Position numbers and translations under genes: made by a program. Below are positions 44,921 to 52,510 of a stretch of 64,000 nt of DNA, piece after piece. This DNA comes from Bin87 sp965219925 (GTDB lineage: Bacteria > Chloroflexota > Dehalococcoidia > Lucifugimonadales > UBA3495). The stretch is taken from contig OZ244795.1 of assembly GCA_965219925.1 (NCBI GenBank), forward strand, positions 1,984,001 to 2,048,000, in the 5' to 3' direction. How positions within the stretch are numbered: the first letter of the stretch is position 1; each line of letters starts with the position of its first letter. The notes under the pieces were generated by a model. It saw only the letters and a list, made by a program, of their open reading frames with translations. It searched no databases and was not told the origin of the DNA.

Positions 44921-45409
44921 TCAGATTTCGGCGCCGGGAAACCTGGCCACTTCTACAAAATCGCCGCTGGTGTCATCCCAGGAAAAAAGGGCGGCCTCCA
45001 CGACGCGTTGCGCGTCGATGCCCACCACCAGTTGTTCAACCGGGTAGGCCGGACCGTCGCCCCACGGGCTGGTGGCAACGGTGCGGTCGGTGTCGGAGAG
45101 GTAAGCGCGGCCATTGGGGTGCGAGTGGTAGATGATGCGGGCGGGGATGTCTGAATCGAGGCTGTTGTTCAGGGCCAGCAGGTCGGCGGTATTGAACACG
45201 TATGCCGTTTCTGCGGTGCGCTGCGCTGCCGTCGGATGGGTGCCGGAAGCCTGTGCGTTGGCGGCCGGCCGGATCGCGTCGATACTATCGCCGCCGGCGG
45301 GGCCGACGAGCCAGCCGCAACATTCGGCAGGGTAGGCGGCCCGGGCCTCACGAAAAATGGAATCGAGGATAGCTGGCGGAATTTGCACGAGATTGTTCAA
45401 ATTGGCCAT
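44921..45409 (-). CDS. JAMM/MPN (Mov34) metalloprotease domain protein
   Basis: A 162-residue stand-alone JAMM domain. The catalytic Glu lies in AYPAECCGWLVG, and the zinc motif is HSHPNGRAYLSDTDR (HxHPx7SxxD). Bacterial relatives (Mec/RadC-like, RPN11-like) cut C-terminal peptides from sulfur-carrier or ubiquitin-like proteins, and some act in cysteine or thiamine synthesis. No sulfur-carrier gene is adjacent. AAGGGG precedes ATG 45409. Its 5' region faces the promoter of the zinc-ribbon gene. Confidence 0.88.
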   Translation of the reverse strand: MANLNNLVQIPPAILDSIFREARAAYPAECCGWLVGPAGGDSIDAIRPAANAQASGTHPTAAQRTAETAYVFNTADLLALNNSLDSDIPARIIYHSHPNGRAYLSDTDRTVATSPWGDGPAYPVEQLVVGIDAQRVVEAALFSWDDTSGDFVEVARFPGAEI

Positions 45410-45418
45410 TTAACCCCC

Positions 45419-45507
45419 TTGTTACGAAAAGCGGCCAGATGATATACTGATTCCAGCGTTGTTTATGGAGTTGCAGTAATACTTCGGTAATACTATTACG
45501 GTAAACT
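45419..45507 (+). promoter_or_regulatory. Promoter and GTAATACT repeats before the first zinc-ribbon gene
   Basis: TTGTTA (45419-45424), 18-base spacer, TATACT (45443-45448). About 30 bases downstream are GTAATACT at 45476-45483 and 45487-45494 (11-base period, one helical turn) and a partial GTAAACT at 45501-45507. Direct repeats one turn apart are typical protein-binding sites. Inference. Confidence 0.45.
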
Positions 45508-45570
45508 GAATCCACAGTCGAATACCGGCAACGTAAAAAAGTTTAGTGTTCTAACAGACAGGAATCGGAA

Positions 45571-45795
45571 ATGCAAACTAACATTCGTAAATCAGTGAAC
45601 CTGAAGGCGTGCCCGCGCTGTGGCGGCGACGTATGCCGTATGCGGGATACCTTCGGAGTTTACCATCAGTGTGCCCAGTGTGGACGCGACATACGACGCG
45701 AAGTGGCGTATTCCCCGGTGGCTTCGACGGCTAATGCCGGGACAATGGATTCACCGGCTCATCCAGAGCGACACATGGAAAAGCTGATCGTGTAA
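45571..45795 (+). CDS. Small zinc-ribbon protein (74 aa), paralogue of the 45990 gene
   Basis: A 74-residue protein with CPRCGGDV at 14-21 and CAQCGRDI at 34-41, a four-Cys zinc ribbon around DTFGVYHQ. The C-terminal third is unstructured. Shares with the 45990 product the pattern CPxCGGDVx(5)DxxGxYxQCxQC. No partner is identified. Could bind nucleic acid or act as an adaptor. Followed by a strong terminator. Confidence 0.8.
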   Translation: MQTNIRKSVNLKACPRCGGDVCRMRDTFGVYHQCAQCGRDIRREVAYSPVASTANAGTMDSPAHPERHMEKLIV

Positions 45796-45826
45796 TCGGC
45801 AGCCAGCGAACAAGCAACCGGAGGGA

Positions 45827-45857
45827 GTGGCCTCGGACTTGTCGCCGAGGCCACTTT
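45827..45857 (+). terminator. Rho-independent terminator after the first zinc-ribbon gene
   Basis: GTGGCCTCGG - 8-base loop - CCGAGGCCAC (10-bp stem, 45827-45854), then TTTCTTATTTT. Confidence 0.9.
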
Positions 45858-45989
45858 CTTATTTTCTGGTCTGCCCGCTGGATGTCAAATTCACCAACTA
45901 ACCGCATTCACAATTTCTTAATGTACCGGGGATAGCATCAAGCATGAGAGCCGGGAAGGTCTGGGTCACGGGTCCGACAGGGAGAAGAA

Positions 45990-46226
45990 ATGGAAACGAA
46001 TGTAAATTACAGCGCGCGCGCCGCTGCGGTACGTGTCCGCCGGTTGCAACTGCGGCAATGTCCCCATTGTGGGGGTGATGTCCGACTGGTGAAGGATATT
46101 TACGGTTCTTACCGTCAGTGTCTCCAGTGCAGTCGGGAAATAACTCCGGTGGCCATGGAGCAGAGCCAACATTATCCCGTGGCGTTTCCAGCGCCTACCG
46201 GGGCCGAAGAACTGTTGGCCGCATGA
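45990..46226 (+). CDS. Small zinc-ribbon protein (78 aa), paralogue of the 45571 gene
   Basis: A 78-residue protein with CPHCGGDV (24-31) and CLQCSREI (44-51), the same spacing as the upstream paralogue. The N-terminal extension is basic (AAAVRVRRLQLRQ). AGGGAG precedes ATG 45990. It is separated from its paralogue by the terminator at 45827, so each has its own transcript. Confidence 0.8.
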   Translation: METNVNYSARAAAVRVRRLQLRQCPHCGGDVRLVKDIYGSYRQCLQCSREITPVAMEQSQHYPVAFPAPTGAEELLAA

Positions 46227-46252
46227 TCGGTTACGGATCTTTCCGCTCGCCG

Positions 46253-46283
46253 ACGGGGTCTCAGTTTAGCGACGAGGCCCCGT
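46253..46283. terminator. Bidirectional hairpin between convergent zinc-ribbon and phosphatase genes
   Basis: ACGGGGTCTC / GAGGCCCCGT (10-bp stem with one G-T pair, 46253-46283), just before the phosphatase stop codon. No clear T-run. Confidence 0.6.
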
Positions 46284-46286
46284 TCA

Positions 46287-46775
46287 TTACCTGCGGGGAC
46301 GGAAACGCCAGGCGTTATCGTCATTGCGTTGCTTGACCAGCTCTCCGTACTGGCGGATAGATTCTTCCTGGGCTGCCGTCTGGATCGACCCGGGACGCAG
46401 TTGGCGGATGTAGGCGATTGATTCGTCGGGTTCCCATCCGGTATGTACCAGGTAGGCTGCCAGAATGGTGCCGGTGCGTCCGATTCCGGCAGCGCACGTG
46501 ACCACCGTGGGCCGTTCCCAGGTTTCGATCTGCTGCTCTATGTACGTTACGATGCGGTCGATCTGTTCCACGGTCGGCGCTGCGAAATCCGGTACGGGTT
46601 CGAAGAGTTCTTCAAATCCCCAGGGCGCGGCGGATATGGTGTTTTCTTCCATGCGGACGATGGCGGTAATGTCGAGGCGCTCAAAGTAAATGAGGTGTCG
46701 TCGCTCGGTCGGGCCCATGGAGCCGGCCAGGGATCCAGTGAGAATCCAGCTGAAATTACGAAAACTGTCTTGCAT
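46287..46775 (-). CDS. Dual-specificity (Cys-based) protein phosphatase
   Basis: A 162-residue protein with the PTP loop CAAGIGRTGT (Cx5R, catalytic Cys near 104). The general-acid Asp is probably in PVPDFAAP. Resembles the small DSP23-like phosphatases that act on phospho-Tyr/Ser/Thr or phosphorylated lipids and nucleotides. ATG 46775. No kinase gene nearby. Confidence 0.87.
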   Translation of the reverse strand: MQDSFRNFSWILTGSLAGSMGPTERRHLIYFERLDITAIVRMEENTISAAPWGFEELFEPVPDFAAPTVEQIDRIVTYIEQQIETWERPTVVTCAAGIGRTGTILAAYLVHTGWEPDESIAYIRQLRPGSIQTAAQEESIRQYGELVKQRNDDNAWRFRPRR

Positions 46776-46819
46776 CGAGGGTCCGAACCTTTCACTAGCG
46801 AGTTTATGCTTGAGAGAGT

Positions 46820-47122
46820 TTATGCGGCGGGATTTGTGGCGTCGATGATGTTTTGCAACCGGCGGTTCATTTCGTTGCTGTCCAATCCCAAAATGAGCAC
46901 CACCTTATCGCGGGAACTGAAGCCCCGCACGATCTTCACGTCGGCGCGGGCCACCTGCAGGCAGTCGGCCAACAGCGCGATAACGGCTGCGTTGGCTTTG
47001 CCTCTGGTCGGGGAAACAGCGATCCGTACCCGCACGCTTTCCCCATGCCAGCCGGCTATCTCTGAGCGCGGTGCGCCCGGCTGGACACGTAGTAGTAATC
47101 TGGATGCGATGGGCTCCGACAT
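46820..47122 (-). CDS. DUF167/YggU family protein
   Basis: A 100-residue protein: LLLRVQPGAPRSEIAGWHGESVRVRIAVSPTRGKANAAVIALLA (read in parts), then VKIVRGFSSRDKVVLILG. PxxGKANxA and GxxSRxK are the family signatures. Function unknown. Start ATG 47122 fits the family N-terminus better than the longer frame to 47308. Confidence 0.9.
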   Translation of the reverse strand: MSEPIASRLLLRVQPGAPRSEIAGWHGESVRVRIAVSPTRGKANAAVIALLADCLQVARADVKIVRGFSSRDKVVLILGLDSNEMNRRLQNIIDATNPAA

Positions 47123-47194
47123 CAACGCTGCCGACCAGTCTGGTATAGTAATCGCGGTGGCGTAACACACGCCCCGCAGCCTTGGGAGGGCTAG

Positions 47195-47974
47195 ATGGAG
47201 TATATCAGCATTGAGCTTGAGGTTGACAACCAAATCGCGACACTGCGGTTGAATCGCCCCGATGCGTTGAATGCTCTGAGCCGGGAACTCCTGTCGGAAT
47301 TTACCCACGCTGTGGCGTCCGTGGAACGCGACGAATCAATCAAGGCCCTGGTAGTGTGTGGGGCTGGCCGGGGGTTTTGCGCCGGCGCGGACTTGCTTTT
47401 CTTCGACCGCGTTTTTGACGACCTTTCGCAGCTCCCTGATTACGTCCGGGCATTGAACGACGCTTTTTTTGCGTTGGAATCGCTCCCCATACCGACCATC
47501 GCGGTTGTCCATGGGTATGCCCTCGCCGGCGGCATGGAGTTGATGATGGCCTGCGACATGGCGATCGTTGCCGATGACGCCCGAATCGGCGACCAGCACG
47601 CAAATTTCGGGCTGATACCCGGTGGCGGTTCGACGCAACGGTTGCCCCGTCGGGTGGGCATGCCCCGCGCGATGGAACTGCTGACAACGGGCCGATGGCT
47701 TTCTGGCAGCGAAGCCGTAGAGTGGGGACTGGCGTTGCGTTCGGCGCCCGTTGAATTCCTGGAGACTGAGCTGGAAACCCTGTTGACCGGCCTGCGCCCC
47801 AAAAGTCGCACCGGTCTGGAATTGATGAAATCGCTTGCCAAAAGCAGCCAGGACGTGCCGCTGCGCGACGGCATAGCTCTGGAGGGCGCGACGTTTACCC
47901 ACCTCTTTGCAACATCTCCACACCCCAGAGAAGGGATTACAGCATTTAAGGAAAAACGGCAGCCGGAGTTTTAA
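47195..47974 (+). CDS. Enoyl-CoA hydratase/isomerase family protein
   Basis: A 259-residue crotonase. Seen: RPDALNALSRELL, GRGFCAGADLLFF (first oxyanion strand), AVVHGYALAGGMELMMACDMAIVADDARIGDQHANFGLIPGGGSTQRLPRRVG (quoted in parts). The second oxyanion Gly is present. Of the two hydratase Glu positions only the second region (IPGGGS) is readable, with Gly. GGGAGGG precedes ATG 47195. Confidence 0.9.
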   Translation: MEYISIELEVDNQIATLRLNRPDALNALSRELLSEFTHAVASVERDESIKALVVCGAGRGFCAGADLLFFDRVFDDLSQLPDYVRALNDAFFALESLPIPTIAVVHGYALAGGMELMMACDMAIVADDARIGDQHANFGLIPGGGSTQRLPRRVGMPRAMELLTTGRWLSGSEAVEWGLALRSAPVEFLETELETLLTGLRPKSRTGLELMKSLAKSSQDVPLRDGIALEGATFTHLFATSPHPREGITAFKEKRQPEF

Positions 47975-48073
47975 CGGATAGCGCAGCTCATGTAAAACCT
48001 GGCCGCGCGGGGTGGTTGAACCGGGCGGTTACCACGGTTTATTCGCCGGCCGGATAATCAAGGGAAATTCAGA

Positions 48074-48946
48074 TTGAAGATTAAAGACATATTGCAACAA
48101 AAGCGGACGGTTTCGTTCGAGTTTTTCCCGCCTCGGGAGGCCGATGCCGTGCCGGGCGTCGTGGACGTGATCAAGGGATTGTCCAGATACAATCCGGACT
48201 TTGTGTCAGTGACCTACGGAGCAGGGGGCAGCACTCGGGTGTTTACGGAAGAGATCACGGTCCAGCTGGCCAGCGAGACCAGCCTGGAAGTGATGGCCCA
48301 CCTGACCTGCGTGGCGCAGAGTCAGGATGAAGTTCACGGAGTTTTGAGCCGGCTCGGTCAGGCGGGCATTGAAAACGTAATCGCCCTGCGCGGCGACCGT
48401 CCGCCGGACATGGACGCCGATGCCGTCTTTCCGGGGGAATTCTCCCACGCTACCGATCTGATCCGGCACATCCGGCAACATTTTGACATGGGCATTGCCG
48501 GTGCGTGTTACCCGGAGGGGCACACGGAATCCCAAGACCTGGACACCGACCTCCAATACGCTCGTATGAAACAGGATCTGGGCGCTGACTTCCTTATCAC
48601 TCAACTGTTTTACGACAACAGTCATTATTACGATTTGCTCGAACGCGCCGAGAAAACCGGGATTGAAGTACCCATCGTGCCGGGTGTGTTGCCCATATTG
48701 AGCACGCCGCAGATCAGGAGATTTACAACGCTTTGCGGCGCAACTATACCCGCCGACCTGGACCAGAAGCTGGAGCGTTTTGCCGATGATAATCGGGCAG
48801 TTCGCGAAATCGGCGTGGAGCACGCTACCCGGCAGGTTCAGGATTTGTGGGCCAACGGCGTGCCGGGCGTGCATTTTTACGTGTTGAATCGGTCGTATTC
48901 GATCTCGCGGATTTTGCAGGAACTGCGCCTGGACGGGCACTGCTGA
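48074..48946 (+). CDS. metF: Methylenetetrahydrofolate reductase
   Basis: A 290-residue FAD-dependent barrel that reduces methylene-THF to methyl-THF for methionine synthesis. Seen: KRTVSFEFFPPRE (catalytic Glu), FVSVTYGAGGST, HLTCVAQSQDEV, ALRGDRP, DFLITQLFYDNSHYYDL and PGVLPI. TTG start 48074 gives the conserved KIKDIL start, with AAGGGA upstream. Confidence 0.95.
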   Translation: MKIKDILQQKRTVSFEFFPPREADAVPGVVDVIKGLSRYNPDFVSVTYGAGGSTRVFTEEITVQLASETSLEVMAHLTCVAQSQDEVHGVLSRLGQAGIENVIALRGDRPPDMDADAVFPGEFSHATDLIRHIRQHFDMGIAGACYPEGHTESQDLDTDLQYARMKQDLGADFLITQLFYDNSHYYDLLERAEKTGIEVPIVPGVLPILSTPQIRRFTTLCGATIPADLDQKLERFADDNRAVREIGVEHATRQVQDLWANGVPGVHFYVLNRSYSISRILQELRLDGHC

Positions 48947-48976
48947 GACTAAAAGCAGGAGACGCGGTGGAAGACC

Positions 48977-49426
48977 ATGCTGGGCGCCGGAGTTGACCTC
49001 ATCGAAATTGAGCGGGTGGCCGGGGTGCTGGAGCGCCACGGAGAGCGGTTTTTGCGCCGAGTGTTTACGCCGGGTGAGATTGCATATTGCCGGGGCCGCG
49101 CGCCCAATCTGGCGGCCAGGTTCGCCGCTAAAGAGGCCGTGATGAAGTCCCTCGGAACTGGATTCAGGGGTGTGGGATGGCGGGACGTGGAAGTCGTGCG
49201 CGCTCCCAGTGGCGCTCCCAGTCCACGGCTGCACGGCAGGGCTTTGCGGCGTGCCGAGCGGTTGGGTGTAACCGAGATTGCAATCAGTCTTTCCCATTCC
49301 AGAGGGTTTGCGGTGGCTTTTGCGGTGGCCAGCCGACCGGATACGGCGGATTCCCTGGCGGCTACGAGCGCAACGCTGTGGGGAGAACCAGTCGCGCCGC
49401 AGGCCGCGCTACCGGCTGCAAGATAG
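48977..49426 (+). CDS. acpS: Holo-[acyl-carrier-protein] synthase
   Basis: A 149-residue AcpS: GAGVDLIEIERV (Mg-binding Asp), FTPGEIAYCRGR, LAARFAAKEAVMKSLGTG (catalytic Glu/Lys) and SLSHSRGFAVAFAVA. Longer than the usual 120-125 because of a C-terminal tail of about 25 residues after the last strand. Forms a pair with nnr downstream, a common arrangement. Confidence 0.95.
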   Translation: MLGAGVDLIEIERVAGVLERHGERFLRRVFTPGEIAYCRGRAPNLAARFAAKEAVMKSLGTGFRGVGWRDVEVVRAPSGAPSPRLHGRALRRAERLGVTEIAISLSHSRGFAVAFAVASRPDTADSLAATSATLWGEPVAPQAALPAAR

Positions 49427-49461
49427 ATGGCGCGTCCCATGCCTGTGCAATCGCCGTTATT

Positions 49462-51042
49462 GTGATACCGACCAACATCGTTTCGGTGGCCGATATGCAG
49501 GCGCTGGAAGCGGCGTCGGAGCGCAGGGGTGTGAGCACCGACACGCTGATGGAAAACGCCGGGCTGGCCTGCGCTCGCCGGATCAGGGAGCGCATGGGGG
49601 GCGCTGCGGGCCGCCGTGCGGTGGTGTTGGTGGGCCCTGGCAACAACGGAGCCGACGGGCTGGTGGTGGCGCGACACCTGCGCCGGTGGGGCGCCGATGT
49701 ATGTTGCTACGTCTTACGAGGGCGTCCCGTGGACGATGTAAAGATGCGGGCGCTGGAGCCCTACGATGTACAGGTGGTTGACGCTGAGGATGACACTGAC
49801 CTGGGCGCCCTCGAGGAGGCGCTGCGACGTTGCGACGTTGTTGTGGACGCAATCCTGGGGGCGGGACGGTATCGGCCATTGTCGGGTGTGGTACAGGATG
49901 TGGCAATCAGGGTGAATCATTCCAGAGTTGCCGGAAAATTGAGCGTCATAGCGCTGGATTTGCCCACCGGCGTGAATCCCGACACCGGGGAAGCAGATGT
50001 GGCAACAATAATCGCTGACGAAACTTTGGCCCTGTGCTGTCCCAAATTCGGCGTCGTCAATTTCCCCGGGGCAGGTTACGCCGGACGTATTACCCTGCTG
50101 GATATTGGATTGCCGGCAGCGGCGCTGGAGGAATCGGGGTTGCGGGACGTTTGGGTAACCGACGACGTAGCGGCATCGCTGCTTCCGGCTCGCCCCCTGA
50201 ATTCGCACAAGGGTACCTTCGGCCACTTGCTGATAATCGCCGGCTCCAGGAATTTTGTCGGCGCCGCATATCTGGCCGCCCAGGGAGCCCACCGCTCGGG
50301 CGTCGGTCTGGTTACTTTGGCAGCGCCGGAATCGGTGTACCGGTTCGCCGCGACCAGGCTGACGGAGACGATCCACCTCCCTTTGCCCGAAGATGCCGAT
50401 GGCCGCATCGACGTCTCTGCCGTTGAGAATATTCGGGAGCGGATCGGCGGTTACTCGGCGTTGGCAATCGGGTGCGGAATGGGCGCGTCGGATGGCGCCG
50501 CGGCGTTTCTGGAGAATCTGCTATTGGAAGGAGATCAATTGCTGTCTCTCCCCAAGGTGATCGACGCTGACGGCCTGAACAATCTGTCCCGGTGCGGGGA
50601 CTGGAGCAACCGCCTAAGGGGCCCAGCCGTATTGACTCCCCACCCGGGTGAGATGGGAACGTTGACGGGTTTGGCCACGCCGGAAATTCAGTCAGACCGG
50701 ATGGCAGTTGCGGCGAGGTGGGCGACGTATTGGGATCAATGCGTGCTGCTGAAGGGCGCCCACAGCGTGGTGGCCTCTCCAGACGGCAGGCGTTGGGTAT
50801 TGCCGTTTGCCAATCCCGCGCTGGCAGCGGGAGGAACCGGAGACGTCTTGACCGGAATAGTCGGGGGCCTGCTGGCTCAGGGCCTGGATCCCTTCGCCGC
50901 CGCCCCGTTGGGAGGCTACATTCACGGCACGGCGGCGGAGCGGGTACGGCATATCAGAGGCGAAGCGGGTATTTTGGCTAGCGACCTGCTGGACCTGTTG
51001 CCACAGGTGATGACGGATTTGCGCCGTTCTGTTCGGCAGTGA
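49462..51042 (+). CDS. nnr: Bifunctional NAD(P)H-hydrate epimerase / ADP-dependent dehydratase
   Basis: A 526-residue repair enzyme for hydrated NAD(P)H. Residues 1 to about 215 form the YjeF-N epimerase (MENAGLACARRI, VVLVGPGNNGADGLVVARHL). Residues about 225-520 form the ribokinase-like dehydratase (SHKGTFGHLLIIAGS, LTPHPGEMGTLTG and PALAAGGTGDVLTGI with the catalytic Asp). The frame is open far upstream through acpS. GTG 49462, 35 bases after the acpS stop, gives a start matching the family, but no clear Shine-Dalgarno sequence is present. Confidence 0.93.
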   Translation: MIPTNIVSVADMQALEAASERRGVSTDTLMENAGLACARRIRERMGGAAGRRAVVLVGPGNNGADGLVVARHLRRWGADVCCYVLRGRPVDDVKMRALEPYDVQVVDAEDDTDLGALEEALRRCDVVVDAILGAGRYRPLSGVVQDVAIRVNHSRVAGKLSVIALDLPTGVNPDTGEADVATIIADETLALCCPKFGVVNFPGAGYAGRITLLDIGLPAAALEESGLRDVWVTDDVAASLLPARPLNSHKGTFGHLLIIAGSRNFVGAAYLAAQGAHRSGVGLVTLAAPESVYRFAATRLTETIHLPLPEDADGRIDVSAVENIRERIGGYSALAIGCGMGASDGAAAFLENLLLEGDQLLSLPKVIDADGLNNLSRCGDWSNRLRGPAVLTPHPGEMGTLTGLATPEIQSDRMAVAARWATYWDQCVLLKGAHSVVASPDGRRWVLPFANPALAAGGTGDVLTGIVGGLLAQGLDPFAAAPLGGYIHGTAAERVRHIRGEAGILASDLLDLLPQVMTDLRRSVRQ

Positions 51043-51103
51043 CCACAGATCCTCGGGCGCGTTTTGATGCCGGCGGCGACTCATTAGGGATAGGGCAGCG
51101 AAC

Positions 51104-51520
51104 ATGACAGAAGAACAGATCAGGCGACTGAATCAGGCCCCGGTGGGTCGCCTGGCGACCGCCGACGCCCAGGGACGGCCGCATGTGATACCGATTTGTT
51201 TTGCCTTGGACGGCCAATCGATCTATTCGGTGTTGGACGCCAAGCCCAAGCGCGGTAGCCTGACCGGTCTGCGCCGGGTTCGCAACATACTGGCCAATCC
51301 TCACGTGTCGCTGGTAGTGGACCATTACGATTCGGACTGGACGCGGCTGTGGTACATCCTGATTTCCGGCTCCGCGCAGTTGATTTACGAAGGTGCAGAA
51401 CAGGAACGTGCCGTTGAAATCCTGCGCGAAAAGTATCCCCAGTATCGCGCCATGGAGCTTGACGGGAATCCGGTAATCAAGATCACGCCTGAGCGTGTTA
51501 CCGGATGGTCAGGAAGTTGA
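51104..51520 (+). CDS. PPOX-class (pyridoxamine-phosphate-oxidase fold) probable F420-dependent enzyme
   Basis: A 138-residue split-barrel flavoprotein: PVGRLATADAQGRPHVIPICFAL (in parts), YSVLDAKPKRG, RNILANPHVSLVVDHYDSDWTRLWYI. The pattern fits the Rv0121-type PPOX family (TIGR03668), which bind F420. Such a cofactor matches the several LLM enzymes in the window. The stop codon TGA is the first part of the target-site duplication of the element at 51528, so the insertion occurred at the very end of this gene without changing the protein. Confidence 0.88.
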   Translation: MTEEQIRRLNQAPVGRLATADAQGRPHVIPICFALDGQSIYSVLDAKPKRGSLTGLRRVRNILANPHVSLVVDHYDSDWTRLWYILISGSAQLIYEGAEQERAVEILREKYPQYRAMELDGNPVIKITPERVTGWSGS

Positions 51521-51527
51521 TGAAATC

Positions 51528-51651
51528 CAGGGCCTTTTCAAAGTTGTGGAAATTAACCATCCGCTCGTCCTGAGCCTGTCGAAGGACGGTCATCGATGGT
51601 TCGACAAGCTCACCATGAGCGGAGGTTGGAGGACACTTTGAAAAGGCCCTG
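51528..51651. mobile_element. MITE-like palindromic element, CAGGGCCTTTTCAAAG type, 124 bp
   Basis: Left end CAGGGCCTTTTCAAAGTT, right end ACTTTGAAAAGGCCCTG. Flanking 10-mers are TGATGAAATC (51518-51527) and TGATGCAATC (51652-51661). The left duplication begins with the stop codon of the PPOX gene. With its strong hairpin potential the element could also serve as that gene's transcript end. Confidence 0.83.
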
Positions 51652-51749
51652 TGATGCAATCGGTTTGCCTTGACCCGGTAGACGACTACGCCTAGAATGC
51701 CGTCATCCCCAGATTGTGCGAGAGTGCCCATCGGCGCATCAGGTTTAAC

Positions 51750-52463
51750 ATGACACAGTTGGTCTTTATTCATGGCCCCGGGGCGGGCGGTTGTGCGGAT
51801 TCATACGTCAATCAGTTGTCCCATTACCCGGGCAGCCTGGCGCCCCATTTGCCCGGGCATCTGGACGGCAGTCCTTGCAGCAGTGTGGAGCGGTACACCG
51901 ATTGGTTGAGAGGGTGGTTGCACGCCCAGGGAATTACGGGGAATCTGGTGCTGAGCGGGTTTACCCTGGGGGCCTGCATTGCGCTGCAATACGCCCTGGA
52001 CTACCCGGATGAAGTAAGCGGGCTGGCGTTGATGACCATTGCCATGCGTCCCAAGCAACGCCGCCCCCGGGATTTGCAGTTCCGGTTGGACGCCGCCGCC
52101 GAAGCCGAAGTTTACGCGAAGTGGTTGGGAATGATGGACGGCGTGATGCACTTTGTAGAGCCGGAATTGCGCGCCAGTTTGTTGCAGCGACATCGTGATG
52201 TGGGGCCGGTGGCGCAATACCGGGACCTGGTGGTTATCGACGGGTTCGATGTGCGGGATCGCATTCACACTTTGAAAGCGCCCTTGCTGTTGATTCAGGG
52301 AGTAGATGATCCGCTGGCCACCGGCGATTACGAAGCAGAGATCCACCGTGCCGTGCCCGGTTCCCAATTAATCAAGATGAAAAACGCCGGCCATTTCCCC
52401 ATGGTGGAAAAGCCCGACGAAGTCAATGCAGCGATAGACAGTTTCCTGGCGTCAATCGGCTGA
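51750..52463 (+). CDS. Alpha/beta-fold hydrolase-like protein with Thr at the nucleophile position
   Basis: A 237-residue alpha/beta hydrolase-fold protein. The oxyanion part is FIHGPGAGG. The nucleophile elbow reads SGFTLGAC, so the GxSxG Ser is replaced by Thr (codon ACC, one step from AGC). The Asp (QGVDDPLAT) and His (NAGHFPMVEKPDEV) of the triad remain. ATG 51750 is preferred over an upstream alternative start at 51714. It may be an enzyme with Thr nucleophile or have lost hydrolysis. Confidence 0.85.
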   Translation: MTQLVFIHGPGAGGCADSYVNQLSHYPGSLAPHLPGHLDGSPCSSVERYTDWLRGWLHAQGITGNLVLSGFTLGACIALQYALDYPDEVSGLALMTIAMRPKQRRPRDLQFRLDAAAEAEVYAKWLGMMDGVMHFVEPELRASLLQRHRDVGPVAQYRDLVVIDGFDVRDRIHTLKAPLLLIQGVDDPLATGDYEAEIHRAVPGSQLIKMKNAGHFPMVEKPDEVNAAIDSFLASIG

Positions 52464-52510
52464 GTCACATTTCCGGGCCGATTGACCATTAACACACAAG
52501 GAGCATAAAC

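Noticed and set aside
44921..46226. Ubiquitin-like or sulfur-carrier system around the JAMM protease
   Set aside because: The small zinc-ribbon proteins do not have a ubiquitin fold or a Gly-Gly end, and no E1-like gene is nearby.
49177..49461. N-terminal extension of nnr to 621 residues
   Set aside because: The extension lies in acpS in another frame and does not resemble YjeF-N proteins.
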